Assembly: GCA_905331475.1 (NCBI GenBank)
Contig: CAJNYU010001530.1
Coordinates: forward strand, 1 to 64,000
Direction: 5' to 3'
DNA: 64,000 nucleotides
Origin: Rotaria socialis
Taxonomy: Eukaryota; Rotifera; Eurotatoria; Philodinida; Philodinidae
Position numbers and translations under genes: made by a program. Below the pieces are notes generated by a model. It made no database searches and was not told the origin of the DNA. It saw only the letters and a list, made by a program, of their open reading frames with translations. Positions 44,501 to 57,486 of the stretch are shown here, in pieces (within the stretch, counting starts at the first letter, position 1; the number at the start of each line of letters is the position of its first letter).

Positions 44501-47500
44501 GAAAAAACTTTGGATGAAAATTTTTAATCGAACCAAAAAAAAAACATCTCATCGGAAAATCCTAATTACAATAGTTTCTTTCATTTACATTAGAATTTTT
44601 TTTACAAAATAGATTCTTGTTATTAAAGTTGATATTTATCGTATGAAATAGTCGCGGTATTTGTTCTGAGTAAAATTCTATGACCTTGTATGGGACACTA
44701 TTTTGATTAATATTAAAATCTGTTTTATCTATCTGACTGATAGCAAAATCTGTATACATAGCCGTATCACTTTGACATAATCATTCCTATTTTCTTCATC
44801 AACGCCTTGATCAATGCTATCATTGTCGTTTTCTTTCTTCTTTGATATGAATATCTTCGAATGTAATCACTAATGAAGCACTTTTGTTTTGATTAAAAAA
44901 TCTTATCGAAATTTTACATTTCTCTATATGTTGTATCGGTTTGTTAAAAAAATACACTTTCTTTTTCTTATTAACTAATCTATATTGAGTATTCTCAAAT
45001 GGATCTATAGAAAAAAAAGAAAATAAAAATTTGATTAAACTTCCAGACATGGGCTCATGAAAATTATTTTTCTAAGATATATGATTATACAGGAAATCAA
45101 AGTCTAAAACATTTGGTCTGAGAGGAGAAAATTTAATCATTGTACTGATCAATCAATTGCTCGAATGAGTCGTTTGTTTCGTTTTCTTTTTTTTATCAAT
45201 CGTTGTACATCATCCGGTCAAGAGTGCCCTCGGCTACTTTATCCATTTAGTTTTGTTGTTTCTAATACTCTAATTCAAAAGATCAATTCTTTCTTTGCAC
45301 ATCCTTTTATCGATGCATTTCTATTTTCTTCGTCGGCTCTCTTCTTAATGTATACTACAAGATATTCTTTTTAGTGAAAAAAGATTCTGTAATACTTATA
45401 AACTATAGGCGAGGAAACGTTTCATAACATCTAACACAACATATGTAAAAGAACCTTGTTATGCTCATCAGCAGTATTCAAGTGTCGACAGTTGATAAGC
45501 ATTCATGATCAACTACTACTCATACTGATGATATTTATTATTGTTGAAAGATCATATGCACTTAGTCAGTGAATACATTGAATCAGTTTTGATTTAGTCC
45601 TGTTAAATCTATTTAGAAATTTGATCAATAAAGACACGTTGTTTCTTTTCTGTTTCTATGCTAAGCAAAATTAGATTCAGTCACGTGGATGTCATGTATA
45701 GCATATAGAATGATGATCGTCAGTATGATCAAATCGACTAGTTGTTGTGCATGATTCTTATATAGATACGTTGGTAACTACTAATCGTGACCTATGAAAC
45801 TTGTGCGTATGTGATGCAAGACAGATTGAAGAAAAAAACAACTTTTCCCAGCAGCAGTCCTACTAAATTAGATACAACATCCTGTTCATAGAAAACATAT
45901 CCAGTTGTTCAACAAATTAATTATATAACGAATACGTATTCTTCCATTGAATAAACACCAGAAAAAGAAGGAAGTCTATCGATGCTATGTATCAACCTGA
46001 ATTTTCGACTAAAGTCATTTATCTTCATAGAGGATGTACACGAGTCTTCTATTATGGAAATTTATACATAGACAACTATTGATATATATATAACTCATCA
46101 GTATGAGAAAGAAAAAAACTTGTCAATTACATAAGATGGTATATTATTGATTTCCCTATCAATTTAGTGTTGAGTATACGCACACCAGCGAAGTATCTAA
46201 TTATGATCAATCATCTTTTCTCTTTTTCTGATTTTTAGTTCTACACGTTAAATAGTTTTTTTGTTTTTGTTTATCAACTTACGAGAATCTTCTTTTGGTA
46301 CCGTGAATATATAGGCTTCACTTGGTTTTCCATCGCCCTTCTTTGTGAATGCTTTCACTTGTATGTGATACGTTGTGCCAGGTTTTAAATTACCTACAAC
46401 ATCCCAATATTGTGTATCAATTGTGCCGTGATAATTGTGATGAACAAGCGGTGGTTGAATTGAATCAGGTGAAATAACGATAACATAAAAACCTTTAATC
46501 ATTCCACTGAGTAATGCTATATCATCACGATTATTCGAATCAAGTGAATAGATCCATGATATATTGGCTGCTGTTTGATTAATCATTTGCGCACTCACAT
46601 TGATGGGTTGAACAAGTGGAACTAGAATTGAAAGTAAGATCAACAATGACCACATTTGGTTGCAAAATATTTGTGAAATGGTCAAAACTTCGCAATAAAT
46701 GACTATTGCTTTTTCCCTTTTCCTTTCTTTCTGTCTGAACTTATTTCCCTTTTTCTGTCTCTGTCTCTCTCTCTCTCTCTCTCTGTTTCTTGCTCTTTCT
46801 CTTGTCTCTTCTCATAGTCAACAGACTGCAAGAACAGTTCATTCTATTTAACTCATCAGCATAAAAGCGCATCTCATTGATAAATTATTGTTTTCTAGCA
46901 ATATTCAACGTCACCCTCGAAAAACATTTCAAACAAAAAAAATGTTTTTTCTTATATTGTAACTAAGCGTTCTAATTTTATCATGTTTATCAAACAGACG
47001 AGAACATAAAAAGAAATTGATTATATTTTTATCAATTATAGAATTGTAACTTATTTCGATGCATTCATCGAACGGAATCCTTTACTTTCTTTCGAATAAT
47101 TATATTTATAGAAAACTAAGTAGATCAACGAGTATGACCATGTTAGATCGGCCGATAGTTTTTTCCGGTAACAGAAAAAAAACCAATCGATAGATCTCCT
47201 TTTTAAGTGCACATAAAATACACTATTTGGTCTTCATACTATTTAATGAGTAAGTGTAATATTTAAGACAATCAATCTTGGATATGTCATCTTTTGCGAC
47301 AAATAAAGTCGTCTTATATTCAATTCAATCAGGCACAACTTTTTCTTGGGATTCTCTTCTTGCTTACTGTCCTATTCATAGTTTGATAAACCTTGCCGTT
47401 GCTAGACTCATTTGTCGGCAACATAATCAAACCTTCTAATATCTACAGTGATTCTCGTTTTTGTTTCGTCTTTTACATGCCGTAGCTTAGCTTCAATCGA

Positions 47501-50500
47501 CTAGGTGTAATTGGAAAAAAGAAGTTAAATGATGATGATGATTATGACAACCAGAATATATTTATTCTGCTGGGAATTTCTTTTTTTACTTTAAAGAAAT
47601 ATTCTATGTTCACAGTAGGTCTCTTCGTCTACTATTCTCAATAGCTGGAATAGTCACGCACATAGAGAGTAAAATTATCTAACCAAACAACTTGTATTAC
47701 TTTTTAATAGAATTGAGTACTTTCGTTTCATGTATGCTAGACATTGTCTTGATCACATAATCGTTTATTCTAGGAATTAATTTCATTTTCCCATTGGCTT
47801 GTTACTAATCAATAATTAAACAGAATTTTCAATGTTCAACTGATAACTTCTGATGCTTCAAAAACACTTAGTCAAGGCACCAATCGGAAGTACGCATCGG
47901 GAACTGAAATGATTTTAATCGATTTCATTGCGCCTTCTTTGTATAAAAAGAAGAGAGCTTCTACTAATCTTTACTTAAAAACTTTGTCTGAAAAAACGCT
48001 TGAATTATAACTCTATTTTTTTGTTCTCATACTACTACTACTACTACTGTCTCATTTCCATTTCGAATGACATCTTCTATCCCTATAGGATCTTAGCTTC
48101 GAAATACAATCATTATTTAAATCTCATGGTCATTTACAAGCTCGACACCTAAGGAAAATTTAACACAAGCGCAACGAGCATACAGTAACTATTCTCAAAA
48201 GAAAATCGAAAATAGTTTGTATTTTTCCAAAAACTAAAAACAACTTTTCTCTGGTTGTTGAACATTAGAAACACAGCTTCCTATTTCTATGTAGAAAGAA
48301 TTCATGAAGAATGTCCAATCATACATTTATTTTAATTCAAACAAACTATCCTATCAATATGAACTTATGCCAGAATAAATTTATTTTAAAACAAAAAATT
48401 TGCATCAGTATGATTGTTTGTCTACAAATTATACATTCAAATCAATAAATGACAAAAAAACAAAACTTCTGTTTCGAACGCGATGAGCAGCCATCGGATA
48501 TATAGAAACGCAAGGTAGAGGTACAAGATTTTCACTTTCGACCAAATTCAAGATAATCACATCTGAATGATATAATACACTCAGAATACAGTGCAAGCGA
48601 ATATCAAGAAAGCGATCTTTTGAACGATGAAAATAATTCAACCAAAACCAGTTTGATTTTTCTCCACTGAAAAAAAGCTAACCATACAATATGCGCAGAA
48701 ACTTCAAATCATAGCTTTGTCGTACGCAACTCAACTATTGAGTTTTTCGCTGCACGCACAATTTTCATATTCTATATGGTTTCCTTAGACATCGTTTCTG
48801 GAGTACTTCCTATCGAATAGAATGACTAGCTTCTTTTTTGTTTGTATAAAGAATTTCAACTGAATATTGCAATTTATTTGATCAATATTTGACGTATGTG
48901 CGCGTCTGCCAAATGATTAATGACATTTTCTTTTTTTCACATGCCAATCGATGTGATTGTCAAATAAAAAAAAAGTATGAATTCAAATGAAGACGATAAT
49001 CAAAATGAATAATAAATGATTAAAACGACTTTTATTCATACCTATGATGGATTAAGTGCTCGGGCGAATGACAAAGTACTCTTCATATTTCATTTATGAA
49101 GTCATACATTCAATAGAACAAAAGAATACGCTATAGATACTATTCAGAAATAATGAGTTATGCTAATCAGTTGTCTTTTATGATTTTTTAAGGGTGTACA
49201 AAAAGAAAAATCTTCGTAGTTTTTATTTATCCACGATATTTAACAATTAATCAATCGACATTGATAAATGGGACAATTCCGAATATTATCACATAGAAAT
49301 AATGAAAAAAATATTCTTTTCCCATTCAATAGTGTCAAATTTGAAACTTGAATTCAGTTGAAAATAGAAAATTTCAACTCATAGCGGTATATGTGCGCGT
49401 CACGATTCTTCAGAATGCTATTGATTTAAGAGTGGAAAATTTCAATGTTCAATTGAATTCAAGTTTGACATATATGTTCCCATTGTGACTTTATAATGAC
49501 TAACAAGACTTAATTCTATTGATAATCAGTGAAAACCCTAGTGGTCAATAAACGGAAATGAATTCTAATTACAATAGTGTTAAATCTATTCATGTGAAAT
49601 AAATTTGTATATTAATATTGATCTTATTTTTTTCTAGCGAAAAAGAAGGAAACATGTTGAAAGACTTGAATAGATGTCTTGCGCCTTAAATATCATTGCT
49701 AAAAATATAATCATACAAAATTTATGACGAATCAAATATTCTTAAACGGGACATTCCATTTTCTTTTGTTCTGTCACGCGCATCTTTTCTCATTTATATT
49801 TAGATTATCACTGAACGTTACCTGTTGCATCTGTTATGGCTTCAATACGTGTCGATGGTCCAGCTGAATCTGTATGCGAAGAATTCGTATACGCTTGTAA
49901 AATAATTTCATATCTCGTGATAGGACTAAGTTTATCTAAAACGATTTTTGTCTCATTTGTTTGCCGTACAATCCATGGTTGATTGGAATTTATTGAACGA
50001 TATTTTATTGTATAACCATATATAGATGTTAAACGGTCGGGTTTCGACCATGACAAACGAATCGAATCTTTATCTGTTGATAATATTGCTATATTAGTTG
50101 GAATTTGTGCGAAATTATTTGGTAGAAAAATGAATATTGTATAGAAAACAATAAAATAAATCATGACAGATTTGTTAATTGTTTATATTAATTGAAAATA
50201 ATCGCACATCTAGCGATCTAGTTGATCAAATAAACAACAAGTAGACAAATAGCCAAGCCGGACAGTTGTTCGATAGTGTGAAAGAAAACGATGAAGTTTT
50301 TTTTCTTCTTCTTCTCTTTCTGACATATATAGAATAGAATAAGTAAAGGAAATAGAGAGTGGAAAATGAATGAGAAACACGACCTCGATCATCATCGTCT
50401 GTTCACCCCCAAAAAGAGAAAGAAAACGAGAAATATTTTGTTTGAACATGATCGTATTGTTCTTCATTTATACTGTATAGATTGAGAATGGACGACGAAA

Positions 50501-51094
50501 AAAGACGAGAGAACGGAAAAAAAAACGACAGACATAAGAAACGGATCATGCCGACCGATGATGGTCACCTAATGACTGCAACATTATTCATTTCATGTTT
50601 TCTGACTGTCACTTATCTTCACACATTGTTGGATTAATTGTAGATTTGTCTAGTACCCAAAAGGAATTTTTTGTCTTCACAAACGATGAACAGTTGCATG
50701 TGACGTAAACAATAGATAGCCGTTCAGACAAAACTATTCTAATCAGACGATAATCACATATTGAATAGCTATATATATATATGTCTATTAAGTCGTCTAA
50801 AGCTTGTGCATTTCTAAACTAAATCGTACAACATATATAACGCACATACATACAAAAAACACGAACTGACTAACGTAGCTTTCTCGTTCATTGTCATTGT
50901 ATCTCTTATTCTGTAATTGCCTAACCCTGCATCGTATTTATTACTCAAGTAATTTCTCTTATTCTTACAACCTTTACCTTTTACTATAATCAATACAAAT
51001 AATTATCCGAATAGAATAAAAGAAGAACATTACTTGTTCTTTCTGTAAGATAAATCAAGAGATAATCCAACAAGAAACAGACTAGCCAATTGAT

Positions 51095-51131
<37 letters not shown>

Positions 51132-51201
51132 GCATATGCATACGTATTGATTACCACATGCAAAGATCAAACATGGGTATCCCATGTATCCATAGAGAAT
51201 G

Positions 51202-51241
<40 letters not shown>

Positions 51242-54200
51242 TTATGAGCAACCGATAAGATGTATAGGAATCATCCTTGGTAGTCAATTTCTATCATAAC
51301 ATCAATCGATCACTACCTCTGATAGATAAAAGGAACGGAAAAATATTGTTTTTCTTACCAGATTGCCTTGTGAGTATACAATAGATAGGTGAAAGTGTCA
51401 TTTGTAGCTGATTTTGATTTTCATCAATAATAGATAAATGTAAACGTAAAACATGATATCGATTGAAGTTTAGATTTAATACCGATGTATTAAATTCATA
51501 TTTCACTATATTATATGTTGAATAATATTTGATGGTAAGTAAATCAATTGAAATGATTTTCATTCGAATAAAATCACCATTATTTTCTGTTAAATCAGAA
51601 TAATATAGAAGATATTTATCAATGTATGAATGCGATCTATGATCAATAGACCATTGAAGATTTAATTGTTGATTTTGTTCATTAGAAAAACATTGAAATG
51701 TATCAATAGTTGATATGACTCGATTGTTTGATGAATTATAATTAATTTGATGAAAATCGCTGAGAATTAAACCTTTTGCATTGACACTGGCAACACGAGT
51801 GAACAGTTGAAAACTCGGCGAAATTGACATTGAAATCATATAGAATGGATATGTACGAACAATAATATTAGTCCATTGAGAAAATGGAATGGATGTATTG
51901 TTTGTATAGTAGAGAACGTAATACTAAAATAGTAGATAAACATTGAGTATATTATCCAAGCTGAGTGATTGTTCATAGTCAAGAATGTTGGGTTATTCAG
52001 TAGTAATCATAGATGAGATAGTGTTGGAAATGTGAAATCTGATAAAACTACTTTAATTGTACATATGATGAAAAAAATCTTATCAAAAGGTCATTGGGAT
52101 TTATACCGAAAAGATATTGTTCATTGTAATAAGCGAAAGTAACTCGACAAAGAGAACGGACACAGTAGCCATTTTTTTCCTTTTTCTTTTTGACAGTCGT
52201 TTTAATTATAAAACTAGTAACAATTAGAATTTAGTTTTTGTCTTTGCGCTCCGAGCTACAGCTACATGCCAAAAGAGATCTTATTTCTCATTATTTGTTT
52301 TGTCTTACAAAATGAGGCCCATTTGTTGAATTTGGTGGTGTCCAATGAACTACAACTGATGTCTCATTCCAAACATAGCCATGAAGATTTTCAATTTTAT
52401 CTGGTACAGTATCAAGTGTTGTAGTGAAAATCGGGTTTGAATAATCTGATGGTGTATGACCAATAAAACCTTGAAGTCGAAATTCATATTTAGTAAATGG
52501 AACCAGACCGACCACCTATTTCATCGGGGGGGAAAAAGAAAACCATTAAATTTACTGTTTTTCTTCACTTATTTTCTTACTTGAAATGTGAAATTATAAT
52601 TTGTAGTACGTGGATCAAACAGGACTTGTTCGTAATCTTGAATATTAAAGATTTCATCTTTTTCATTTAAATTTGTATCGAAAGTCGACAAACGCCGATA
52701 GTAAATAATGAAATGATTAAAACGATCATAACGTTGATTCGATATATACCAATGAAGCAAAGCACTTCGGCTTTTTATATTGCTATAACTTAACGATGGC
52801 CTAATTTGAGTATCTAGAGAAAGAAATAAAAGAACTTTCTAGTTTAAAATAATTTTTTTCATATAAATTTAAACCTGATTGAATAATATAAATAAAAATC
52901 TTTGTCATACCATGCTTATTTTTTGCTTCGCACATATATTTTCCCACACCGTGCGTTATGTTATCAAGTTTGAGAATAGCAAATAATTGATGGCGTGCAA
53001 AACGCATTTGAATCAGAAACTGAGATACAGATGAATTTAAACTCAAAAGCAAGCGGCAGCAAAATATTTGATCAGTAAAATTGATTAAATGATCAGTACT
53101 TAAATTATCAGTCCTCTGTCCACAGAATAGAAGCCCGCTCCGGAATTGGTACTTTTTGAATTCCATGAATTCGGAATCTATAGACAATCCATGAGAGCCC
53201 ATGGAAATCCAATTCAGCAAAGTTAAACTGTGAGTAGAGCCACTATAAGTTGTGTCCGATACGACTTGGCTGATGCGACCCCACGGTGCCTTACACAGTG
53301 CACATCTTCGCATGTGGGTGCTTTAGAACAGCTTATGGTTTAAGATCATATGGAATTCGGAGGGAACCAATTTTTGGAGTAGACTTTTATTCTGTGGGTA
53401 CCTACTCTGCCAAGAGTTGAACATAACGGCGTTTTTATACTTTAAAAGCGCACGTTTTGGTGCGTTAAAACGATTTTTTCATGGTAGAAAACGCGTTTTA
53501 ACACATTGAATTGTGCGCTTTTAATGCATTAAAATGTCGTTATTTTCAACGCTTGTCCTACTGGGTAGAGGACTGATAATTTAAGTACTGATGATGTAAT
53601 CATTTTGCTGATCATTTTTATACTCTTTACTGATCATTTATCTTACTGAACATTTCATCTATTTTACTGATCATGTAAATCCATGCCCAAAAAAAACGGC
53701 AAGAATAAATTCTAAAAACCTCGAATCCAAATTAGGGGTGTTACTTTATCTTTATTGATCTTTATATTTATAAAATAAAGAAAAAAGAAAGATTTTCAGC
53801 AGTCACTGGTAAATAGATGAATAATTTGTATAACAACAGAAAACATTGATTGCAGTTCTTGCTTGTCATCACTGACATTGCAGTATGAAATAATACTAGA
53901 AAATGATGGTGAGGCATAAATCTTTTATGGAAAAAAATCTAGTGTTCAAAAGTTTTTAGCCTTGGACTTCTTAATTTTCTTCGAGCTATCGGGAGAAGAC
54001 CAAATTTTGGGTTTTTAAGGAAAAATATTTTTCTTTATTCTTTATTTTATCGTTATTAAATAAAGATAAAGCTACTTTTTCTTTTTCTTTATTTTATAAA
54101 GATAAAGATTTCATTTATCTTTAAAAAGTAAAGTAAATATAAAGTAACACCCATAATCCAAATAACAATCGGACTGCGATAACCATCAGCATGACCAGCA

Positions 54201-55565
54201 AATTCTTTTATATTATCATGTTGAAGATCGAAATAACTTCCATTTACAAGATTAGTACGTATCCGTGGCAAAATCATGCGTTCTAAATACTGTCAAAAAT
54301 TGTGAACATGCAAAAACAAAACACACGAATTCGTTCGTTTCAATTTATTTCAATTTTTACCAGTAACAATTAAGGAACGAATACTTGAAAATGATCGACC
54401 AATAACATTTGAAGCTACACAAACATAATCACCATCATCCGAAGAATCGACTGAACGTAAAGACAATGAACCTGCAAAAGTAAACATATATCTAAAGTTT
54501 GGAAGGCAATTTTTTTTTTCATGACATTCTACTGGTAGAAATAGTGAATGTCACAATAACCTAGAACACACTAAATTGCACTCGAATGTGCAGTCATTGG
54601 TTTACTCTCAAATCTTATCTTTCTTCTAAATTACTCAGTAGAAGAACAATACTATGGTCCTTTTTCAGGATAAACATTCTATGATGACTTTATGGCTCCG
54701 GAATCTGCAGATAGATCGAAAGGAATGAACTATTTATGACGCGATTTATGATCTCCTTCTTCGATTGAATGAATTTGTAGGGAATAGAAACCTAAAAAAA
54801 AGGCTTACTTGAATTTTTATTATCTTGAATAATTATTCGATTTCCATCATTTCGAATAAACCGTACTGTTTTTATGCCGTCAGATGTATTTTTTAAATGT
54901 ATCCATAAAAATTCAATCGGATATTTAGTCTCTATTGATTTACATTCAACAGAAAATATTCCACCTATTTCTACTCGTTTACTAAATGATGTTAAGTCAG
55001 CTGCATCAAAAATAAATGGTACATTATAATACTTGGCTAATTTTCCTAATTCATTTTCATTATAAACTTTCATCGATGGATCATTTTCCCGAATGTCATT
55101 TGCAGGAAGTTTAACATCGATCCATCCAATAGATTTTATTTCATATGTTGAATTTAGATTTACTTGACATGTATATCTTCCAATAAACATATCAGGTTCT
55201 TTAATAATTAATAAACTTGTTGATGGTCCATAATAAAAATCAAAGCAATCGAAATTATGAAATAATTGTTTACAAGATGTATTTACATCATTGTTCGGCT
55301 CATGCAATGATTCATAATGCCAACGTATTCGCTTAGAATTAATTGAAGACGATGTTTGACAAAAATGGTAAATAAAAGAATTTGGTTTATAGATAATTGT
55401 TAAATTACGTAAATCATGATTAAATGATAAAGCTAATAGAGTTTCTAATTTAAAAGAAAAAGTTTTAGAGAAACACAGATTTTCTTTTTAATTACTTGGG
55501 ATAAATGTCCAGCATAGAAAAATAAACCAACAGAAAAGCACAAGATTTTTGTTTTGTCGTTGCAT
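36505..55565 (-). CDS. LAR-type receptor protein tyrosine phosphatase (about 26 exons)
   Basis: A type I membrane receptor that dephosphorylates phosphotyrosine and, in animals, works in cell adhesion and axon guidance. It starts at ATG 55565 with a signal peptide ([16 protein letters not shown]...). Three Ig domains, about nine FN3 repeats, one membrane helix and tandem phosphatase domains follow, for about 2100 residues, matching LAR/PTPRD/PTPRS. Most Ig/FN3 exons are joined by phase-1 introns, as usual for such modules. Exon phases agree throughout except around Ig3, where transposable elements lie at 53.06-54.16 kb, and one FN3 exon near 44.6-45.0 kb, whose frame breaks. The stop is TGA at 36505-36507. 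The locus may therefore be a damaged copy, or those spots may hide introns. LAR assignment is firm from domain order and from D1/D2 sequence. Confidence 0.85.
38770..39764 (-). other. RPTP catalytic phosphatase domain D1
   Basis: Exons 39345-39764, 39238-39292 and 38770-38983. Visible motifs: [15 protein letters not shown] (phosphotyrosine loop region), [31 protein letters not shown] with the general-acid Asp, the active site [11 protein letters not shown] (Cys nucleophile, Arg) and LLRAQR. All catalytic residues are present, so the domain should be active. Confidence 0.9.
40164..40766 (-). other. RPTP transmembrane segment and wedge
   Basis: A single 603-bp exon. It encodes the membrane-proximal Cys-containing stretch ([12 protein letters not shown]), the helix [20 protein letters not shown] followed by the basic stop-transfer KFNRNKRKS, and the helix-turn-helix wedge with [18 protein letters not shown] that precedes D1 in LAR proteins. 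A Pro-rich cytoplasmic linker lies between. Confidence 0.85.
46757..46784. repeat. (CT)n microsatellite in RPTP intron
   Basis: A short TCTCTCTC tract just upstream of the FN3-5 exon on the transcribed strand. Confidence 0.7.
49331..49471. repeat. Fold-back repeat in RPTP intron
   Basis: GTGTCAAATTTGAAACTTGAATT at the left mirrors the right-hand GAATTCAAGTTTGACAT, with matching GAAAATTTCAA inner arms and a loop of about 50 bp. It is MITE-like, but I could not fix a target duplication. Confidence 0.5.
51093..51238. repeat. (TC)n/(TA)n microsatellites in RPTP intron
   Basis: A (TC)n(TA)n tract at 51093-51131 and a second (TA)n tract at 51208-51237. Open frames across them are low-complexity. 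Confidence 0.75.
51359..53055 (-). other. RPTP end of Ig3 and FN3 repeats 1-3
   Basis: The exon ending at 52875 carries the second half of Ig3 ([20 protein letters not shown]). Exons 52581-52813 and 52309-52515 build FN3-1 and the start of FN3-2 ([16 protein letters not shown]). Exon 51359-51923 finishes FN3-2 and holds FN3-3 (LNLQWSIDH). The upstream limit of the Ig3 exon is uncertain because a fold-back element begins at about 53060. Confidence 0.65.
53060..53700. repeat. Nested fold-back element at the RPTP Ig3 exon
   Basis: ATCAGTACTTAAATTATCAG at about 53091-53112 is mirrored by CTGATAATTTAAGTACTGAT at about 53573-53592, with further TGATCAGTAAAAT copies outside it. A smaller hairpin with ACGGCGTTTTTA / TAAAATGTCGTT arms and AAAAGCGCAC / GTGCGCTTTT arms is nested at about 53425-53550. 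The sequence between shows no family resemblance. It separates the two halves of the Ig3 coding sequence together with the neighbouring hAT MITE. Confidence 0.65.
53733..54155. mobile_element. hAT-type MITE (423 bp) abutting the RPTP Ig3 coding sequence
   Basis: The left end is TAGGGGTGTTACTTTATCTT and the right end, in reverse complement, is TATGGGTGTTACTTTATATT. A perfect 8-bp target duplication ATCCAAAT flanks it (53725-53732 and 54156-54163). The interior is A/T-rich with TTTATCTTTA repeats that can fold back. The duplicated bases are the ATTTGGAT of the Ig3 core Ile-Trp codons on the minus strand, so it landed in or exactly at the edge of coding sequence. Confidence 0.85.
54164..55565 (-). 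other. RPTP signal peptide and Ig1-Ig2, start of Ig3
   Basis: Exons 55496-55565 (signal peptide), 54809-55444 (Ig1 and most of Ig2), 54361-54471 (end of Ig2) and 54164-54282 (first half of Ig3). Ig1 ends in [10 protein letters not shown]. Ig2 has FSVECKS, a core Trp in EFLWIHLK, and [15 protein letters not shown]. Ig3 opens with [11 protein letters not shown] and runs to SPIVIW just before a MITE. All junctions are phase 1. Spacing is short: introns of about 50 bp, 337 bp and 78 bp. Confidence 0.75.
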
Positions 55566-57486
55566 CAATTACTTGTCGGCATTACTGTTTACTAAAACGT
55601 ATAACGAAAATAGTGAACTTCATTTACTTGACATTTATCGGAGATAAGAATTCTAAGAAAGAAAAGTACATTCTCTAATGCAAATTCGATGAGCCTTTAG
55701 TTAACGCTCTATTTAAAAATACATCGTCTAACTCATGTGAATGCTGGATAGGGAAGAATATGCGATGAATGATCCTGAACTCTTTCTACATGAGTGAGAA
55801 TAGATACAGATTGCTAATGATCATACTTTTATAAGTAATAGGAACTGTTGTCGTGCTTCTGCCAATATATACAAACAGATAAAATGAAAGAATAAATCGA
55901 TAAATTGCGAAACAATTACATCCTATATAATTAAAGATGTCTATATGATAAATTTTTCATCTTTGAAATAGGAAAGAAGGAGAATGATGGTTTACATGAT
56001 GTCGGCAACGATGAAGATGATTTATTTATACAGTTGATTGAATATTGACCAATGTCGATTGACTAGAAGACTGACCTTGTCAGATTGATAGACATCGTCG
56101 ATGAGATATATATTCGATGTTTCCGTATAGGTCATTTGTTTCTGTGCAATGTCATTGAAATATAATATTACAAGAAACAACATAAAAAATGACTAATTAG
56201 TCAGTTGTTACTGTTCGATCAAATTTATTTCCCGAATGCATGTTAACCACATATGAGTATGCGCCTGATGTTATTTGTATATGTGAACATCTTCTCTTGT
56301 TTAACGAATCATTGAGCAACGAAGTGCTTATGTCATTTTGATTATTATATTTCCCTTTTTCTGTTCGATGGAGAAAAGAGAGAGAGGGAAAACGGATTTA
56401 ATCAGTACTCTAGAATAGCCAAGTCAACAAGAAATCTTGTACTCAATAGAACACATGCATGACACTTTATCCTATTGTATTCTAGTCGTTCGCTGAGAAT
56501 AGAATTCCTTATACATATGTTCTAGACTATGACTTGAATTTTGAAATGTGGATACTAAAACCATAAAGAGCGAAATGAAAAACTTACCTTAAATGTAAAT
56601 TTTTGTATTATTGCCAAGCTAGTGTACTTATAGCATTGTGATTTCTGGTAAAATAAGTTTAACTGTGAAATAAATATCATTTGAATCGTTTCTCCTGAGA
56701 GCGAATGAAGAAATTTTAAGTATCATCATATGATACAATTGTATAGCTAATGCTTTCCGTTTTATGTCGAGGATAGCAAATAGACAACATGTTTATTTCT
56801 CAAATGGGCCATTGTTTGCTCACGTTTACATGGGTTGAAATTTTGACAAGTATGTACGAGATGGCTGTCTACAATATAAATGAACGATAGACTGTAATAG
56901 TATCTGCTGAGAGTCAATCTATCGTCTATATTCGCATAAAAATAGAAAAAAATTTTCTTTTCTCTTGTTTCATATCATTGCTGTGGTTCATATTGAATGC
57001 AAACATATACAATAATATAAATTGATGAATAGCTTCTATAAGGCTTCGGAAAATATACTCACGTAGGTTCAACAGTGCCTCTAAGCGAAACACATGAATT
57101 ATTTATTGCTACAATAATTTCAGTGGTCACTTTAAAGGATGAATAATGCCATGCTTTCTTAGTTGGCATCAATATAACAAAAACGACGTAGTTTTGTTCG
57201 AATTCGATTTATTTATTCTATTCCATTCGTAAGAGAAAATGAAGAAAAAAGAAGAAGAAAGCACATTGGTAAATAAGAAAAATAGGCAGATACTATTCAC
57301 TAATAACAGAAATGACTTTTCCTAATGATCATAATAATAATAAAAAACAGAAAGAAAACAGGTCATATCATGTATCTATCTGATTTCATTGCACAGAAAA
57401 ATACAAATACATATCATCAACTAAGATGATGGGATCACAAACAGAGTAACTAAAGTATCTATAAAAAGAAAAGAAAAGACAAACCA
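55566..57486. other. Intergenic region upstream of RPTP / downstream of cyclin
   Basis: 1.9 kb of AT-rich DNA with no supported gene. It should contain the receptor promoter (minus strand) and the cyclin 3' UTR; TTTATT near 57209 could be the cyclin polyadenylation signal. Confidence 0.4.

Larger units (their letters stand above)
40829..50088 (-). other. RPTP FN3 repeats 4-9 and juxtamembrane ectodomain exons
   Basis: Exons: 49822-50088 (FN3-4, IRLSWSKP), 46283-46621 (FN3-5, [19 protein letters not shown]), about 44560-45004 (poorly formed, frame breaks), 43584-43895 (FN3-7, LSVTWDLPS), 42487-42819 (FN3-8, [12 protein letters not shown]), 41316-41461 and 40829-41251 (last FN3 and membrane-proximal region, with [17 protein letters not shown]). 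The stretches ending just before 50088 and 46621 could be mistaken for signal peptides, but they are pyrimidine-rich intron ends. Phase-1 joining gives continuous FN3 sequence across them. Confidence 0.7.

Noticed and set aside
46248..46685. Another apparent signal peptide ([13 protein letters not shown]) before an FN3 repeat
   Set aside because: A TTCAATTCTAG acceptor at 46622 and phase-1 continuity with the previous exon make it internal.
49808..50164. A separate secreted FN3 protein starting with a signal-peptide-like [13 protein letters not shown]
   Set aside because: The hydrophobic start is a translated pyrimidine-rich intron end. Exon 49822-50088 fits phase 1 on both sides with neighbouring FN3 exons, giving the expected LAR domain count.
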